This document shows, piece by piece, positions 10,168-22,600 of a stretch of DNA of 64,000 nt. The position numbers and the translations under genes were made by a program. Source of the DNA: Pachyseris speciosa (taxonomy: Eukaryota; Cnidaria; Anthozoa; Scleractinia; Pachyseridae); contig JAEMWC010000022.1 of NCBI GenBank assembly GCA_016490735.1, positions 2,047,001-2,111,000 of the forward strand, given 5' to 3'. The first letter of the stretch is position 1. Every line of letters starts with the position of its first letter. The notes beneath the pieces were generated by a model, which was not told the DNA's origin, made no database searches, and worked only from the letters and a program-made list of their open reading frames with translations.

Positions 10168-11340
10168 CCTCAATCTGATATCAGCTAGTATGACTAAGTG
10201 GATCGCGTGTTTAACCAAACTCGGTTTAGATTGGCTATTTCACTTTCATTATGAGTGCACCCAGGTGCGCCTTTCACGGAGTTTTGGGAAACGCACGCGA
10301 TGCTTTTCTGAGAGCGAAAACAAAAGATTGTGTCACGAGAAAGACTTCATAAGAATGATGGTTGGCACGAACAAGGAAAAATGGCGAAAGAATACGTGGA
10401 ATTGTCTTCTTCTTTCGCCCAGTTTTGGAGAGAGTTTCTAACTAGTTAACTCAGAGTTCAGAGTACAATTTTTCAAGGTTTTCCACGCGGAAAAAAGTAT
10501 AAGGTTTGCACATTTTCAATATCACAGTATTACAAGGCCCGTAATCAAAATGCTGCGGATTAAACAAAAAATGTGGCCTGTGGCCAGGACAATGGAAGCA
10601 GGTGTTGTTCTTTTATATCGTTTTCTCAATTGTCTGGGATCGAAAATTTTGTGCAATGCTACCATCGATATCCTACCTTCAAACCGGACGAAATTAGGAA
10701 AAACTTCGCATCAGCTAAGCAGCAAACCTATGGATTTCCCGAGCGTTTCACTCTCAGTTATTTTTTTAGTTTATTCCCGTCTGTCAAGAAGAGGAGCCCG
10801 CCTTTTCTGTTGTCCTCTATTCTCTTCAAAATTATTAAATAATTTGTCTTATGAGTTATGGCATGGTGTGCATGTGACTGAGATTTCAAATTTGGCTATG
10901 ATCAAGGTTCATAAAATATTTTCGCTAGGACAGGCTTTCAAGGCAGTGATTTGACCCTATTAAGACTTAACGATGCTATTCACGTACCAGACGAATAACA
11001 CGTAAATAGCTACTCTCAAAGCTACAAGAATCGAACTCGTTTAAATTTCGCCGAATTACAACTTTGTCTGAAGACAATCAATAAAAGAATGAAGAACTGT
11101 CGAAGCTTGACTGGCGTTGCTCAGTCGGAATGTTGGCAGTAAAGCTCAGTTTTTGTACGCATACCGAGAAAGATTTGAAATACCATTCAGGTCCAAGGCG
11201 AAACTTCTACAACTGAAGTATAAACAAAGCTATGACGCTGCATCATTAAGTTGCTGATAGTCTTAGCTAAAACTCGTTCACCCTACACTTTGACCCCGCG
11301 CGCGGAGCGTTTCTATCCAATCACAAACATTTAAGAGGGC
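10168..11340. other. No gene recognised
   Basis: Several ORFs of 80-134 codons occur (for example 10550-10954), but overlapping frames are equally open, none shows a recognisable domain, and no splice-bounded exon was found. I treat the stretch as intergenic. Confidence 0.45.
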
Positions 11341-11498
11341 TGCCTCATTTTATGTGCATTACTTTCTTAACCAATGAGAAGCAAAACCAAAACCAATTGC
11401 GTTTTGCACGCCTGTATTTTCCCGCACTTTGTGCCATGATATGTACTGATTGCTTTGATATGACTGGTTCGTCGCGCTGTTCGCGTCTCTTGGGATTA
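11341..11498. repeat. Dispersed CCCGC-rich repeat
   Basis: Words such as ACCAATGAGAAG, AAAACCAAAACCAAT, TTTTCCCGC and CTGTT.GCGTCTCTTGGGATT recur in the same order at 43530-43710 and more loosely at 26550-26750. This marks an old interspersed repeat of unknown class. Confidence 0.5.
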
Positions 11499-12500
11499 GG
11501 GAGCTTTAGAACGAAGACGGCAATGGCAATGCGAACGCCACAAAACAAACAAAAAAAGAACCAAAACTGCCCAAAACTCTGTTTGCTGGTGGAGCTCCTC
11601 GCGCCCTTCTGTTCCTGATGCTTAATATTAGCTTTCCAAAAACTTTGGGCATGCGTAGAAAACAAAATTTCGAGTTTTTCCCAGCCCCTCTCCTTCTACC
11701 TTTCGCTTTCTCTCCTCCCCTTTTCTTTCGCTTTTCTTGCCTCGCTTTCTCTTTCTCTTGCTGGGCATTTTCTGGGCTTCCTTTCAGTGGACAAAGATTT
11801 GGGGAAAACTTTTAGGATCGTAGGATTAGTTGGAAGGAAGTGCAGGTTGGTAGTGGAACAAGATTGCCATTAAAATTTTCGGGTCAACGTCACTTGGTTT
11901 TTTCGCTTTTTCTCCGGCCTGTTTGACGGAATCGTACTCATTCGGGTGTGATTTGAAAGATCTCTTCCTCATACACATGTTGTATGTAAAACTACGAGCG
12001 TTAAAACCGATGACGTCACAAGCGGTACAAGGGACGTGATTCGGCGCGGCCGGTGTAGGAGCCAAAGGGTTAATGAGGAAAATAGGGTTTACGTTGCATG
12101 TGCGTTTTACATTTTGGTCCATTTCTTTAGCGTCCTCTTCACAAAAACAACGTGAAATGACAAAATATTAGGTTTTCTCGAGAAACAACAACAACAACAA
12201 CAAAGGAGTAGAGTAATTTAAAAGAAATAATTGAAAAAAAAAAACAACAACAGAGCACAGCCAGCAAAAGCTAATCGGGCAGAGCAACTGGGCCGTGTGG
12301 ATAGTAAATACAGTAGTAATCTCATGACGGTAAATTTTTCATTCTTTTTTACTTTAATGCCTCTCTTAGTAATATAATCCCTGAATAGCTCGCCTGCGTT
12401 TTCCAAGTTAAACAAATAGGAATAATCGCGAAAGAATTACAAAAGAGAAGTTAGATTTTGAAACGACGTTTTCGTTGCCGTCGCCGTTGCTACAGCTCCC
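11499..12500. mobile_element. Foldback element with GGGAGCT ends, copy 1
   Basis: Left end GGGAGCTTTAGAACGAAGAC and right end ...GCCGTTGCTACAGCTCCC form inverted repeats rich in AACGG.GACGGCAACG words. The interior shares GTGCGTTTTACATTTTGG, AACAACGTGAAATGACAAA and the ATAATCGCGAAAGAATTACAAAA block with 41300-42345. This copy carries about 500 bp absent from the other. Confidence 0.7.
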
Positions 12501-12823
12501 ATGGTTCATTTATTTCACACTATTTACATAAAAGTATAGTCGCAACAGATGATTACAAAATAGAATAGCTACAGTACGGGTTATAAAATGTGTGTGGTGG
12601 TCAAAGTAGCGAAGGCTACACTCCCTATTGGCTGGAGTTTATGACACTCAATTGAAAATCGCACTGTTAAAGATGGTTATTCCTTGCTTTCTGTTTGAGT
12701 TTCAGAAGCTCTTGCTAAGCTTCTTCTTTTCCCGCAAAGTCCCAAAAAGCTTAGAAACACTCGTGTAGTATGTGACAACTGCAGCAGAAAACACACGAAA
12801 GAATGAAAGAAGTGAGATAACAT

Positions 12824-12829
12824 TTTAAT
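12824..12829 (-). terminator. Polyadenylation signal of SELENOK
   Basis: ATTAAA on the minus strand, a common variant signal, about 40 bases beyond the SECIS candidate. Confidence 0.5.
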
Positions 12830-12864
12830 ATCTACAATCTGTTAATTATACAAATATAACCAAG

Positions 12865-12945
12865 TCAGCAAGAAAGCATCAGCCACTGTCCGGGTTCCTG
12901 TGGCAGTTTTCCCCAGGTGGCATCACACATCTGTGGCAAGGCACA
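12865..12945 (-). promoter_or_regulatory. SECIS element candidate of SELENOK
   Basis: Read on the minus strand, GTGATG (12926-12921) begins the 5' side and TGATGC (12881-12876) closes the 3' side, giving the expected UGA...GA quartet. Twelve nucleotides (TGCCACCTGGGG) separate the 5' UGA from an unpaired AAAAC in the apical loop, the spacing typical of eukaryotic SECIS elements. GCCAC pairs with GTGGC and CTGGG with the CCCGG side around a small ACA bulge. It lies about 690 nt downstream of the in-frame UGA, in the 3' UTR. Confidence 0.75.
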
Positions 12946-13622
12946 TAATCTTTCTGCTGTCTTGAAACTAGGCTTGCCATCACCAACTTGTGTTGCGATG
13001 CCAAGCATCTACCTATAGCCACAAAAGATAAAGATTTAACCCTCCATACCGTGAGTTGCCCAAAGTCATCACAGAGTTCATGGTTTAAATTCCAATCAAT
13101 CCTGAAGTTTTCACCTTTTGTTTTCAACTAATAACAATGAGGACTGCATCTGTTCATCCAGTTCATTTGATATATCAAAGACAGAGCTCATGAGAATTAA
13201 GAGCATGATCACCAACAATGGAATGTCTTGAAAATTAAAAAAATGTCCAAGCTAGCCAATTAGGGTGAATAGAAGGGAATAATGCACATTTAAATCAGGG
13301 CTACTGAGAGGTTAATTTCACCCCATTAAACTGCAATTTATGCATCGTTAATGCAACAATTTCTCACATCCCACAGCAGTATTCCAGATAAGAGACCTGT
13401 CTTGGGTCAAACATCCAAGAAAGCTGCACTCTCTGACAAATTACTTGTAACACTTTCTCTACACCTTTCCTCTGCTCCGCTCTGAGAGGTTTTTCTCCAG
13501 GTACTCTGGTTTGCCCCTCTCCTCAAAAACCAATGTTTCTCCCACATGGCCCCACAAGCTTGCAGCTTTAAATTGTGACCATGTATAAATAGTTTCTTTG
13601 CCTTTATAAATTTGAATGGTCT

Positions 13623-16479
13623 TTAATACCTTCCTCATCCTCCCATTGGGGGTCCAGGATTGTATGGTGCACCTGCAATGAATGATTAGCATATTGAGGA
13701 CAGACTGAAAACATGCCATGGAGAGCAATAATTCTGCTTTAGTGTTGTTGCTATTGTATTAAAAATAAACTTTTCAACATTCTTGTTAATTAAAAAGAAA
13801 AGGATTTATAAAGGCTTCTAATGACAGGTAGCACATTTCTTTGGTGGGTTGACTGTGGTGATGAAAAGGGTCCAGTGCATCTTGTAGCATTATAGATGGT
13901 GAAATGTCCAGAACAGTTTTGGGCCACATGCTGTGTGCATGAGTGCCAATCAAGGAATGATCTCACTGTGATTCAAGTAAAAATCCGTGAACACTTTGAT
14001 CTGATTTTGACAGGTCCATTGCATAGCCACCAAACTGAGCCTCACATTGTTTAAAGTTGCTCGAATTTCCTCTTTGCTTGCATAAATACACAAGGTTAAA
14101 CTAACAACAAAAAATCTACAGGGTAACAGCCATTTTTGGAAGGAAAAGCGATCAAAACAAAGTTCGTGACTGATCAAGACAACGTTAATTTTCAAATCAA
14201 AGTGTTCACAGCTTTTTGACTTTCACAGTAACTGTTGTGCTGTCACCATAGAAATTTCCTAAACACCATATCTTGGAAATCCTTACTTATGACACAGAAA
14301 AGAAATGCACAAATTAAAACTGAAAAAAGAAACCTTCACTTACCACCACCTCCTCCACCAATTCTTCCAAATCTCCTTCCTGGGGGGCGAGGTGGACTGT
14401 AACATAAAGTAGACTTACTGAAGAGAATTCAAGGCACTAAGTAATTCATGGAAATGAAATGAGCAGGAGTGTTTTAGAGTGGTTTAGGTCTTGATAAAAC
14501 ACGAATTGCAAATTTACTGAATGGCTTAAAAAACTTTACTGTACCTCTATCCATTCTTACAATAAAATTTAGATTTTAGGTTATTTTGGCCTAGAACATC
14601 GGATGTAAAATTTAGCCGTGTCTTTATCAGATATAAAGACACTCATTAAAAATTAATTTCATTTGTATTTCCTTCATGAATTATTAATGAGTATTTTAAG
14701 ATGTATTTATTGCATGCTTTCTTGCAATTTGAAAAAGACTGAAAATATTTCATATGGACCTGGATGTGCCACAAGCAAGAAACTGCTGGCATAAACACAT
14801 TGAAGCTTATTCATGTTTCTCTTGAAGAATAAAATTTATTCTTAATGACAAAATCACTGTAAATTAACCCTTAAAGCAGTTCAGCAGTAAACAGTACCAC
14901 AAGATAAAATGTTAGATGCCTGAAAAAATTCTACTAACTTGTCCCAGAACAGTCAGAAGAAGATGTATATCGATAATGGGGCTAACAGGTTACAGAAAAT
15001 TAATGACAAAAACACACCTGTCCAACAAAAAAAAAAAAAGAAAAAGAAAAAAAAACTGACTTTGAAATCACTCAAAAGGAAAATTGTATGCAGGTGTGAG
15101 CTGACAAACATTGGTGAGGTTCTGAAACTTGTAAAGGACATTCTTTCCTTTCAAACAAATCTTACCCTCCTCCTGGCCGCCGGTAATCTGAACTTGTGTG
15201 TGAGTTGCCATGCTTTGTAAGGCTAGGCTGTGAAAGGAAATACACTATTATGACAAAGGAAGACGTTATTCATAAATGGCTGCCAATTCATTATTCCTTT
15301 GTCCTTGTGCAAATTAGCCTACCAAACCTCGTTACCATGTGCTAAATTAAAAAGAATTCTTGCACTAATATGAGGCTTGGTAGGCTAATTTGCACAATAA
15401 CAAAGGAAAAATAAAACAGCCGCCATTTATGAATAAGGTCTATGGGTAGTCAAAATTGAACAAAAAAGGAAAAACGAAAATTGAGAAAAAAGACTGTTAA
15501 CATTGCAAGGTTCCACAAAAATTTAATCTTTCCCCACAAAAGGTAATTGTGTCAATAGAAATTCCAAAAGGGGGGGGAGGGGGGGAGGGGGGGAGGGGGT
15601 AGGGAGAGGGAAACAAGAAAAAGATGTAAAGCAAAATATGAAAGGAAATTGAAAGGGATGCAGAGGTACAATTGAACCCCAGACTAAAATGGCTACAAAC
15701 CATACCCTTTGGGGCACCACATACCTATATTGCCCATATAAGGGAGTACCATACTTCCCCTTCCCCGGGAATCCAACAGCTACTCCATGGGAGGGGTATG
15801 AACATTTCTGGAACAACACATTTTACTTTGGTTTGAGTCCCAGGTTACAGGCAGTTTTTGTAAAACTCCAATTTATAGATATACCTCCAATTTATGCATT
15901 GTCTTACAAAGCCAAAGGCAACAAATGATTTGTCTGTCTTCATATTCTTGACCGGAAGTCATACATACTGGCAAACTATTTACTGGTTGTAACTTTGATC
16001 ATGGCAGATTAAACAGAAGCCTTTAGAAGATAACGAAAGGCGCATATAATTCGCTCCGAATGTGTGACTGTAATCGGTATACAGAATATTTCAAGCAAAT
16101 TTTAACCGAGGTAAGCTTATAGTATACGAAAGTATACTCACCGAGAACATGGTGTGGAAGCTGTTTGTACGCCAAGCGATGAAATAGAAAAGAGAACTTT
16201 TTGTCAGAATAAGAGATCAATGAAACCATAAACGCTCTAACGCGTATTACGCTACGTCTTCAATTCAACTTAAAACGTGTAAACATCCAATTTCACTTAC
16301 AATAAGACGACAAAGTTGACTATTCCCCAAAAGACATCCGAGAATATTGACAGTCTCCATATTGATCTACTTTCTAAGACGTTACCTGTGGAAATAAACC
16401 ATTTAATCATGTAAAAAACTGTCAAAAACAACCGTTATTGATTCCGAAATCGCAACTCACTTCCAGAAACGTACACCAT
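13623..16479 (-). CDS. SELENOK: Selenoprotein K
   Basis: A small ER membrane selenoprotein; relatives take part in ER-associated degradation and in palmitoylation with DHHC6. Six exons join in frame: 16461-16479, 16301-16385, 16142-16160 (a 19-nt microexon), 15166-15227, 14344-14396 and 13623-13672. They give 95 residues including selenocysteine, against 94 in human. The start MVYVSG and the block VLESRS.WRLS match the family. A single membrane segment (about residues 22-38, FWGIVNFVVLFF) is followed by a Gly/Pro/Arg-rich cytosolic tail. The tail ends PPMGGUGRY, with UGA at 13637-13635 followed by three codons and TAA, as in the family's GGUGR ending plus one Tyr. All introns have GT-AG ends. 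A SECIS candidate lies downstream. A MITE sits in intron 3. The neighbouring ARMC3 starts 218 bp away on the other strand. Confidence 0.94.
15266..15436. mobile_element. MITE with TTATTCATAAATGGC ends
   Basis: Long inverted arms include CCTTTGT.NTTGTGCAAATTAGCCTACCAAR.CCTC. It lies in SELENOK intron 3. The element at 41013-41190 shows the same order of words (TTCATAATGGC, ATTATTCTTTTGT, AATTAGCCTTACTA.CCTC), so the two are related. Confidence 0.75.
15569..15606 (+). repeat. G-rich tract, quadruplex-prone
   Basis: Four runs of five to nine G separated by single A or T bases. It sits in SELENOK intron 3, so the transcript strand is C-rich and the non-transcript strand G-rich. Confidence 0.8.
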
Positions 16480-16697
16480 TTTGATGAATCACTTTATTTT
16501 GATTGCGCAAGGGATTGGAACGAGCCTCGTATTCACCTCAACCGAGCGAGGAACTGAGCCTGAAGGTGTCTAATTACTATGGTTACCGCGGTTTGGTAGC
16601 AAAATGGCGGTGATTTTGTACTAGAATTTTATTTCTGTTTTGTGCACCAGAAAGTCACTGATTTGCGTTCAGAACCTTAAAAGATACTAGCTTAAAC
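16480..16697. promoter_or_regulatory. Divergent SELENOK/ARMC3 promoter interval
   Basis: Only 218 bp separate the two start codons. AAAATGGCGG (16601-16610) matches the YY1-type motif often found just downstream of transcription starts, and GGTTACCGCGG lies at 16581-16591. No TATA box is evident. Both genes' 5' UTRs must lie within this interval or in unseen upstream exons. Confidence 0.65.
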
Positions 16698-19600
16698 ATG
16701 GGAAAGAAGAAAGCAAAAGAGCCAGAGACTCCAGCTAAAGATGAGGTAGGTATTTGTGGACCCAGGTCAAAATAAGTTTGAGTTGACTTTTGGAGTGGTT
16801 GGCACTAATCTGCGCGTCCTGTTAAATAATCCATGTTTTCACGGCGATCAAGCTTATCGGAGTATAGAAACACAGCTGTGAAGCACTTAGGTATACTAAT
16901 TTTCTAAAAAGGATTCACTTGATATGTGGTAGAAGAAGTTTTCGGCAGAGCAGAATGGTACGGTTTGATCGTCGCGTCAGGTTTGCATGTTGAAATGTTT
17001 CTCCCCTCGATTTTATTCAAGGGTTCGTTTGCTAGGTTTATGATTTCATCAAAGAAACAAATTGCATGTAAGCTTACAGCTGTAGGCAAACTGTCAATGA
17101 AACTTTTTTAAAATCTTGCAACTTGTGTGTATTAAAGTATTTGAGTTTGAACTAAAGGTTAATACTGCTTTGGAAAAATATTACTGTTACATGTTGAAAG
17201 TTATGTACAATAAAAACATAAATTATAAAATCAAAATCTATCATCAAGACTATTTTATTTTTGCCATGGTCCACCATTCACTAATTTTATGTACGTGCAC
17301 ATATCTATATTGCACTAAGTTCGAGTTTTTGCTTAGTTCAATTTTTTTTTCCATTGTTTTTGTGTATGGTATTGCATGGCAGTGGATGTAAAACAAAGAA
17401 AAATAAAATTGAACTAAAGAAAAAAATTGAAATGCAACGTATATTAAACACTGAAACCAAACACAAGTAGTATGATTTCATTTCTGGTCTAAAGAAAAAT
17501 TGGAATAAAAACAAATACATTTTCACAGAGATTTCCTTAGTGTTCATAGTATTTCAGCTAATTTGCATTCTTTTAAGATCATTAATCTTTTAAAGCAAAC
17601 CACTGCTTACTCTATTCAATTCACCAGTTTATGTTTCCTGTGTTAGTAGAACATGTTTTGGCCTTTTGGATTACTTGTGTTGAATCTGCACAACTAAAGT
17701 TGACACCAGCCACATCCAAGCTGGTAGTTACAGTATTGATTGCTATGTTGATTTCTGTAACAGTTTGACCCATTGGAACTGGTCAGCAAGAAGCCACACA
17801 CTGTTGTTCTCATGTTAGATTCCCCTGAGGAACATGTTCTTCAGTCAGCATGTGAAGCGCTGTACAAGTTTTCAGAAAAGTGTAAGTTGACTAATGACAA
17901 CCATCTCTAGTGACAGTGACCATTCTGGACATTTTCCATTCTTTTCTTTTTCTTGGTCACTCACAAGTTTTTCCAGGAAGGGAAGGGAGGTCAGATTATT
18001 TAGGCCTTTGTTGATGAGAAGAGAATTACTTTGTCCATTGGCTATCAGGGTTGTCATTAAGGTTTTCAGAAGATGGTCTCTCTGTTTTGTTTTACTCATT
18101 TTCAGACTGAGAGTAGCTGGCCTCTAATGATAGCCCCAGGCTATGAAAGTTTAAGATGTCCAGCCATGGTTTTTCAACATCATTGACAAGAACCTGAGGC
18201 TATTTATGGTCAGAAAGGAATTCATTTAGCATGCTGCTCTATGCTGCTATAAGCTTTTCAGTGTTGAGTTCCCAAGCACTACCGGCATATTGTGGTTTGA
18301 CCAGACTCAATTTTTGTACGCTACTTCTTTTGCTGCCGGTCATTCAGAGTGCCCTGGGTTACACAAAATATGCAAAAGATGAACTTGCTGCACTGTACCA
18401 ATTAGTACATACTTAAAAAATTCCCCATTGTTCCATTAAAGGAGATGAACCTCTGACCTTCCAATATTTATTACAAATTTGGATGCTCAGTTCCACTGAT
18501 GTATAAATAGGAGACTTGTGGGAGCTACATTTTAGGCCATTAAACTAAGTCAAAAGAATGTACCCTTAGGGAACTGAGTTAAAATAAGACTGCAAGAACC
18601 ATGAAGTAAAGGATGATTGTACAATACATGCATTGCTTTGTTTTTGAAACAGTCCTCTAACACTTGATTGTCTTGGTCTCGGCTACTGTCTTAACCTATC
18701 ATAATGCTTCTATTCTAATAATATTATGCTGTTTCCCCATCCCTCACCAAAGGCTCCCATTGAAGCCAAGTGGAGGCTCTGTGGGTTATCTGGGATCAAG
18801 TTCCTGCTATGTGGATGACCTGTGGTTATTTTTTCAGTACATTGGTTCTCATTTGTATCCAGGTGATGAGAACAGACAGGAGCTGTTGAATCTTGGAGCT
18901 CTGGAGCCTCTGCTGAAACTGGTGTTATCTGAAGACAAGGTTGTCAGAAGAAATGCCACCATGTGCCTGGGTACCATGGCTCAAAATGGTTAGTTTAATA
19001 TTGATAATTAATTTAATATTAATTCCACTATCTCATGGCAAAGTTGCTGCTAATTTGGTGCTCTTAACTATTTACATCTCTGTGTTCCAAAGTCATTCAA
19101 TGCTATACAGCACTGCTGTACACTGAAGTAGACAAAGTTTAATTGACAAGGTGTTTTAATTTTTTTTCTGCTTTTAGGTAATGTTAAAAAAGAACTACGG
19201 AAACTTTCCAGCATACAGCCTTTAGTGACATTACTTGGAGCTGATGGTATGTTAACTTAACTGAGATATTTAAAACTGCGCTCAGGTGTTGTTGTAAGTG
19301 AACCTGACTTTGTTGTGAAGCCTAGATGAAGTGAATGAAGTTTTACAGTGCTGTATGTGTCCATATTATAGAGGTGAATGTGTTGTAGGTGATGCAATCA
19401 GTCTACCTTGTTTACAACGCAGTCAAACTCAATGACAGACAATATTTATATGAGTTTTGGTCTGCCTGGTTCCTAGTCAGCCATTTCTATTTAATATACA
19501 GATCTAGTGTTGGTACATATATTTCAGGAAGTAGCTGTCTAATTTGTTAATAATTTTGTTTGTAATTAAGGCAATTCCTCTGAAATAAAAGTGACAATAG

Positions 19601-22600
19601 ATTTTTGTTCAAACTTTGTCCACTGAATACATATCATATGAGAACTTCAATTTTGAAAAAAAAAAGGGGGATGTCCATGCTCATTTAGGTGCGAGGCCTT
19701 GAATGTGCCCCATTTTGCCATTATTTGATGCTTATTGTAAGAACGCATTTCAAGTTGTTGTAAAATCTTTGTGAACCCAAACTCATGAGAACATGCATTA
19801 AACTACAATCCATACATTATGTTGGACACAAATAAACATTTTAAGTTTGATTTAGACACAAAGCTGATTCCTTGATCAAATATTTGAACCAAGTTAATTG
19901 GCAATTGGTTACTAAACCTCAAACAGAAAAGACCACAGTTTTTCTGCTATTTTCCTTATTTATTGAATTTTCAGCAATAGAAATCAGATCAGTCTTTTCT
20001 CACACAAAGCTTATGATTAGTTGATTACAATGACTGGAAAAAAGGTGGGGTGCCTGTGCTCGTTGGTGAGCTATAGGCATTTTTCAACTAACAGAGCTCA
20101 ATTTCAAGGCAAATCCACCATGTTTTAAATGTGCATGTGCACGAGCGTGCACTAAATCACGCCATAAATTATGCGCAGTAAGGATGCGCAATGCAAATTT
20201 GAGGAATCACCTTAGGCCTGATTGTCATAATTGATTTGATCCTGTTACTTTCCTCTTGTTATTGTTATTCAGAGGATGTTTTGTGCCATGAATTTGCAAG
20301 TTTAGCACTCTCCTCCATGGCAGGTAAGGACAAGAAAGTCAAACTTATTGGAATTACAAAATTCCTTTCCTTTATTTATTGAATACAAAGTATGGTTTAT
20401 TGTATTCTTAAACACTTAGTTTTAACTTATATTGTCAGTAACTACGTGTAAATCCAGTGTTACATTTTGCTTTTTAGCTGAATTTTCCTGTAAAGTGGAG
20501 ATCTTTGAGCAAGGAGGACTTGAACCCATCATAAAACTCCTTTTGTCAACAGACTGTGATGTGCAGGTACAGATGTGACTGCAGTTGAAAAAAAATAATA
20601 TTACGTAAAAAAACTAATAAAGCGAATGATACACGGTTCAACATTTGTTGAACAGTAGCTGCAACATTTAATTTGTTGCTCAACAAATGTTGAACTGTGT
20701 ATCATTCGCTTAACTTGGCATATTGATGTAGGAAGAACACAAGGCTGAGAATGGAAATCATCACAAAAAATAAGTTTTAGTTCACTGCCTCACCCTCTTC
20801 CTACTTTACTCCAGAATATCAGATGGTTCTGGTCCTTTTTACTATTAATATTGAGTGGTGGTAGTTAAGTGGCTAGTACAGTATATTGTGTACTTCCAGG
20901 AAACACTGGGCCACACCTCTCCCATGGCAGCTGTCATTTGTAATTCTGAGAGGAGGGGGTAGCTCTTAAAGACTAACACTTTTTATTTTAAAAGGAAGTC
21001 TGAAGCATTTTTTCAGAGGGGCAGGGTCCAATATTGAAAAGCAAAGCAATCCATAGGAGTGACAGGGATTGGAGCAAGACATAACACTTTTGAGTAGCTC
21101 AAAGTTTGACATTCTGTAATCTGTTCATAATTTTGTTTCCCAGAAAAACTCAGTTGAAGCCATTTCACTGCTTGTTCAAGATTTTCACAGCAGGTCAGCA
21201 ATCAGGGAAATGAATGGTAAGTTATGTTACAATATTAAAATAAAATAAAAAGTCTTTAATAGTAATTTTCAGTAATCCTCCATAAAACTAAATGTCTAAT
21301 ATATATTTTTCTCACACTGTTTTTAAAAATGTTATCTTATGACTAACTGACTGTTTTTTGCGTTTTAGGTTTGCAGCCCTTGTTAACATTGTTAGATTCA
21401 GAGTATGCTATTATTCAGCAATTGGCTTTGGAAAGTTTGATCCAAATTACACTTGATGGTAATTATTTTGCAGTGCACTGTGTTGATCATCTTCAACATT
21501 TATGTTGTTTAACTAAGTAGGTCAATAGATGTTAACTTATATATTTTCGATTGCTATTTTAATTTGACAGCTGATAATAGAGGTGCTCTTCGTGAACTTG
21601 AGGGTCTGGAGAAACTTGTTGACTTTGTTGGAAATAAGGTCAGTTTGTACCAGTAGAAGTGCCGATACATTGTACTTTTGTTCAGTCTGAATGAACTTAT
21701 TTGTTTGTTTCACTGATCTTGAAAATACATGATGGTGTAGCATCATTTATTCAATTTTACTTTTTACAGGAATATGAGGATTTGCATGTGCATGCATTAC
21801 AAGTTTTGTCCAACTGTCTCCAGGATGTGGAGAGTATGCAGGTATGGGGGAGGTGATTTCTATTAGGCAACATTTTTCAGTGAATGTCCTGAGAAGTGGA
21901 AGGTTCAAGCCAAACGATCTTTTGTAGGGGTGGAGTGTGGACAGTTTCCTGGGATGATGTACAGTGTAATCTATTTAACAATTAGATTATGAGCTCGAGA
22001 TTTCTATCATGTGATAGCTGATGAGGCGCAGCCCAAATCAGCTATCACGCATAGAAATCGAGAGTGAATAATCTAATTGTTTTAGTATAATCTACTAGTC
22101 GTCAAAACTAAACAAGTAAATTATCCAAATCCTCCTCGCAGACACTTCGAAAACACGAAGAAGCGGGTGCCATTTTGTTGACAACCGCTACTCACTATCT
22201 ATCACAGAATACATAGCAAGTAGCGTAGCCAATCAGAGAACAGCATTCATGATAGAACACTAGTAGATTTATTCTAACTTATGATAGTCAGGGACTATTA
22301 GCCTTAGTTAGGTCCATTCACCTTATGAAGGGCTACTGTAGGTATAGCCCTTAGTCACTATAGACCGTAGGCTGTAATTTGCAGATTCCACATGCCATTA
22401 AGGCTATGTCTACACTATACTGGATAGCTCTTGTGCCAGCACGAAAACCATATCAGATAGGCCTTTTTTCACCTTCAAAACGATGATTTTGGCACGTTTT
22501 TTGCGTCAGAGCGATGCTGGGCCGCTGCGGCTTGAAAGTGAATCATCACACATCGGATAGGTTTTTGTGACACTTTCTGGAGTAGTGTGAACAAAGAATC

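Noticed and set aside
13635..13637. TGA as the stop codon of the minus-strand gene
   Set aside because: Context PPMGG-UGA-GR, the following TAA and a SECIS candidate show selenocysteine.
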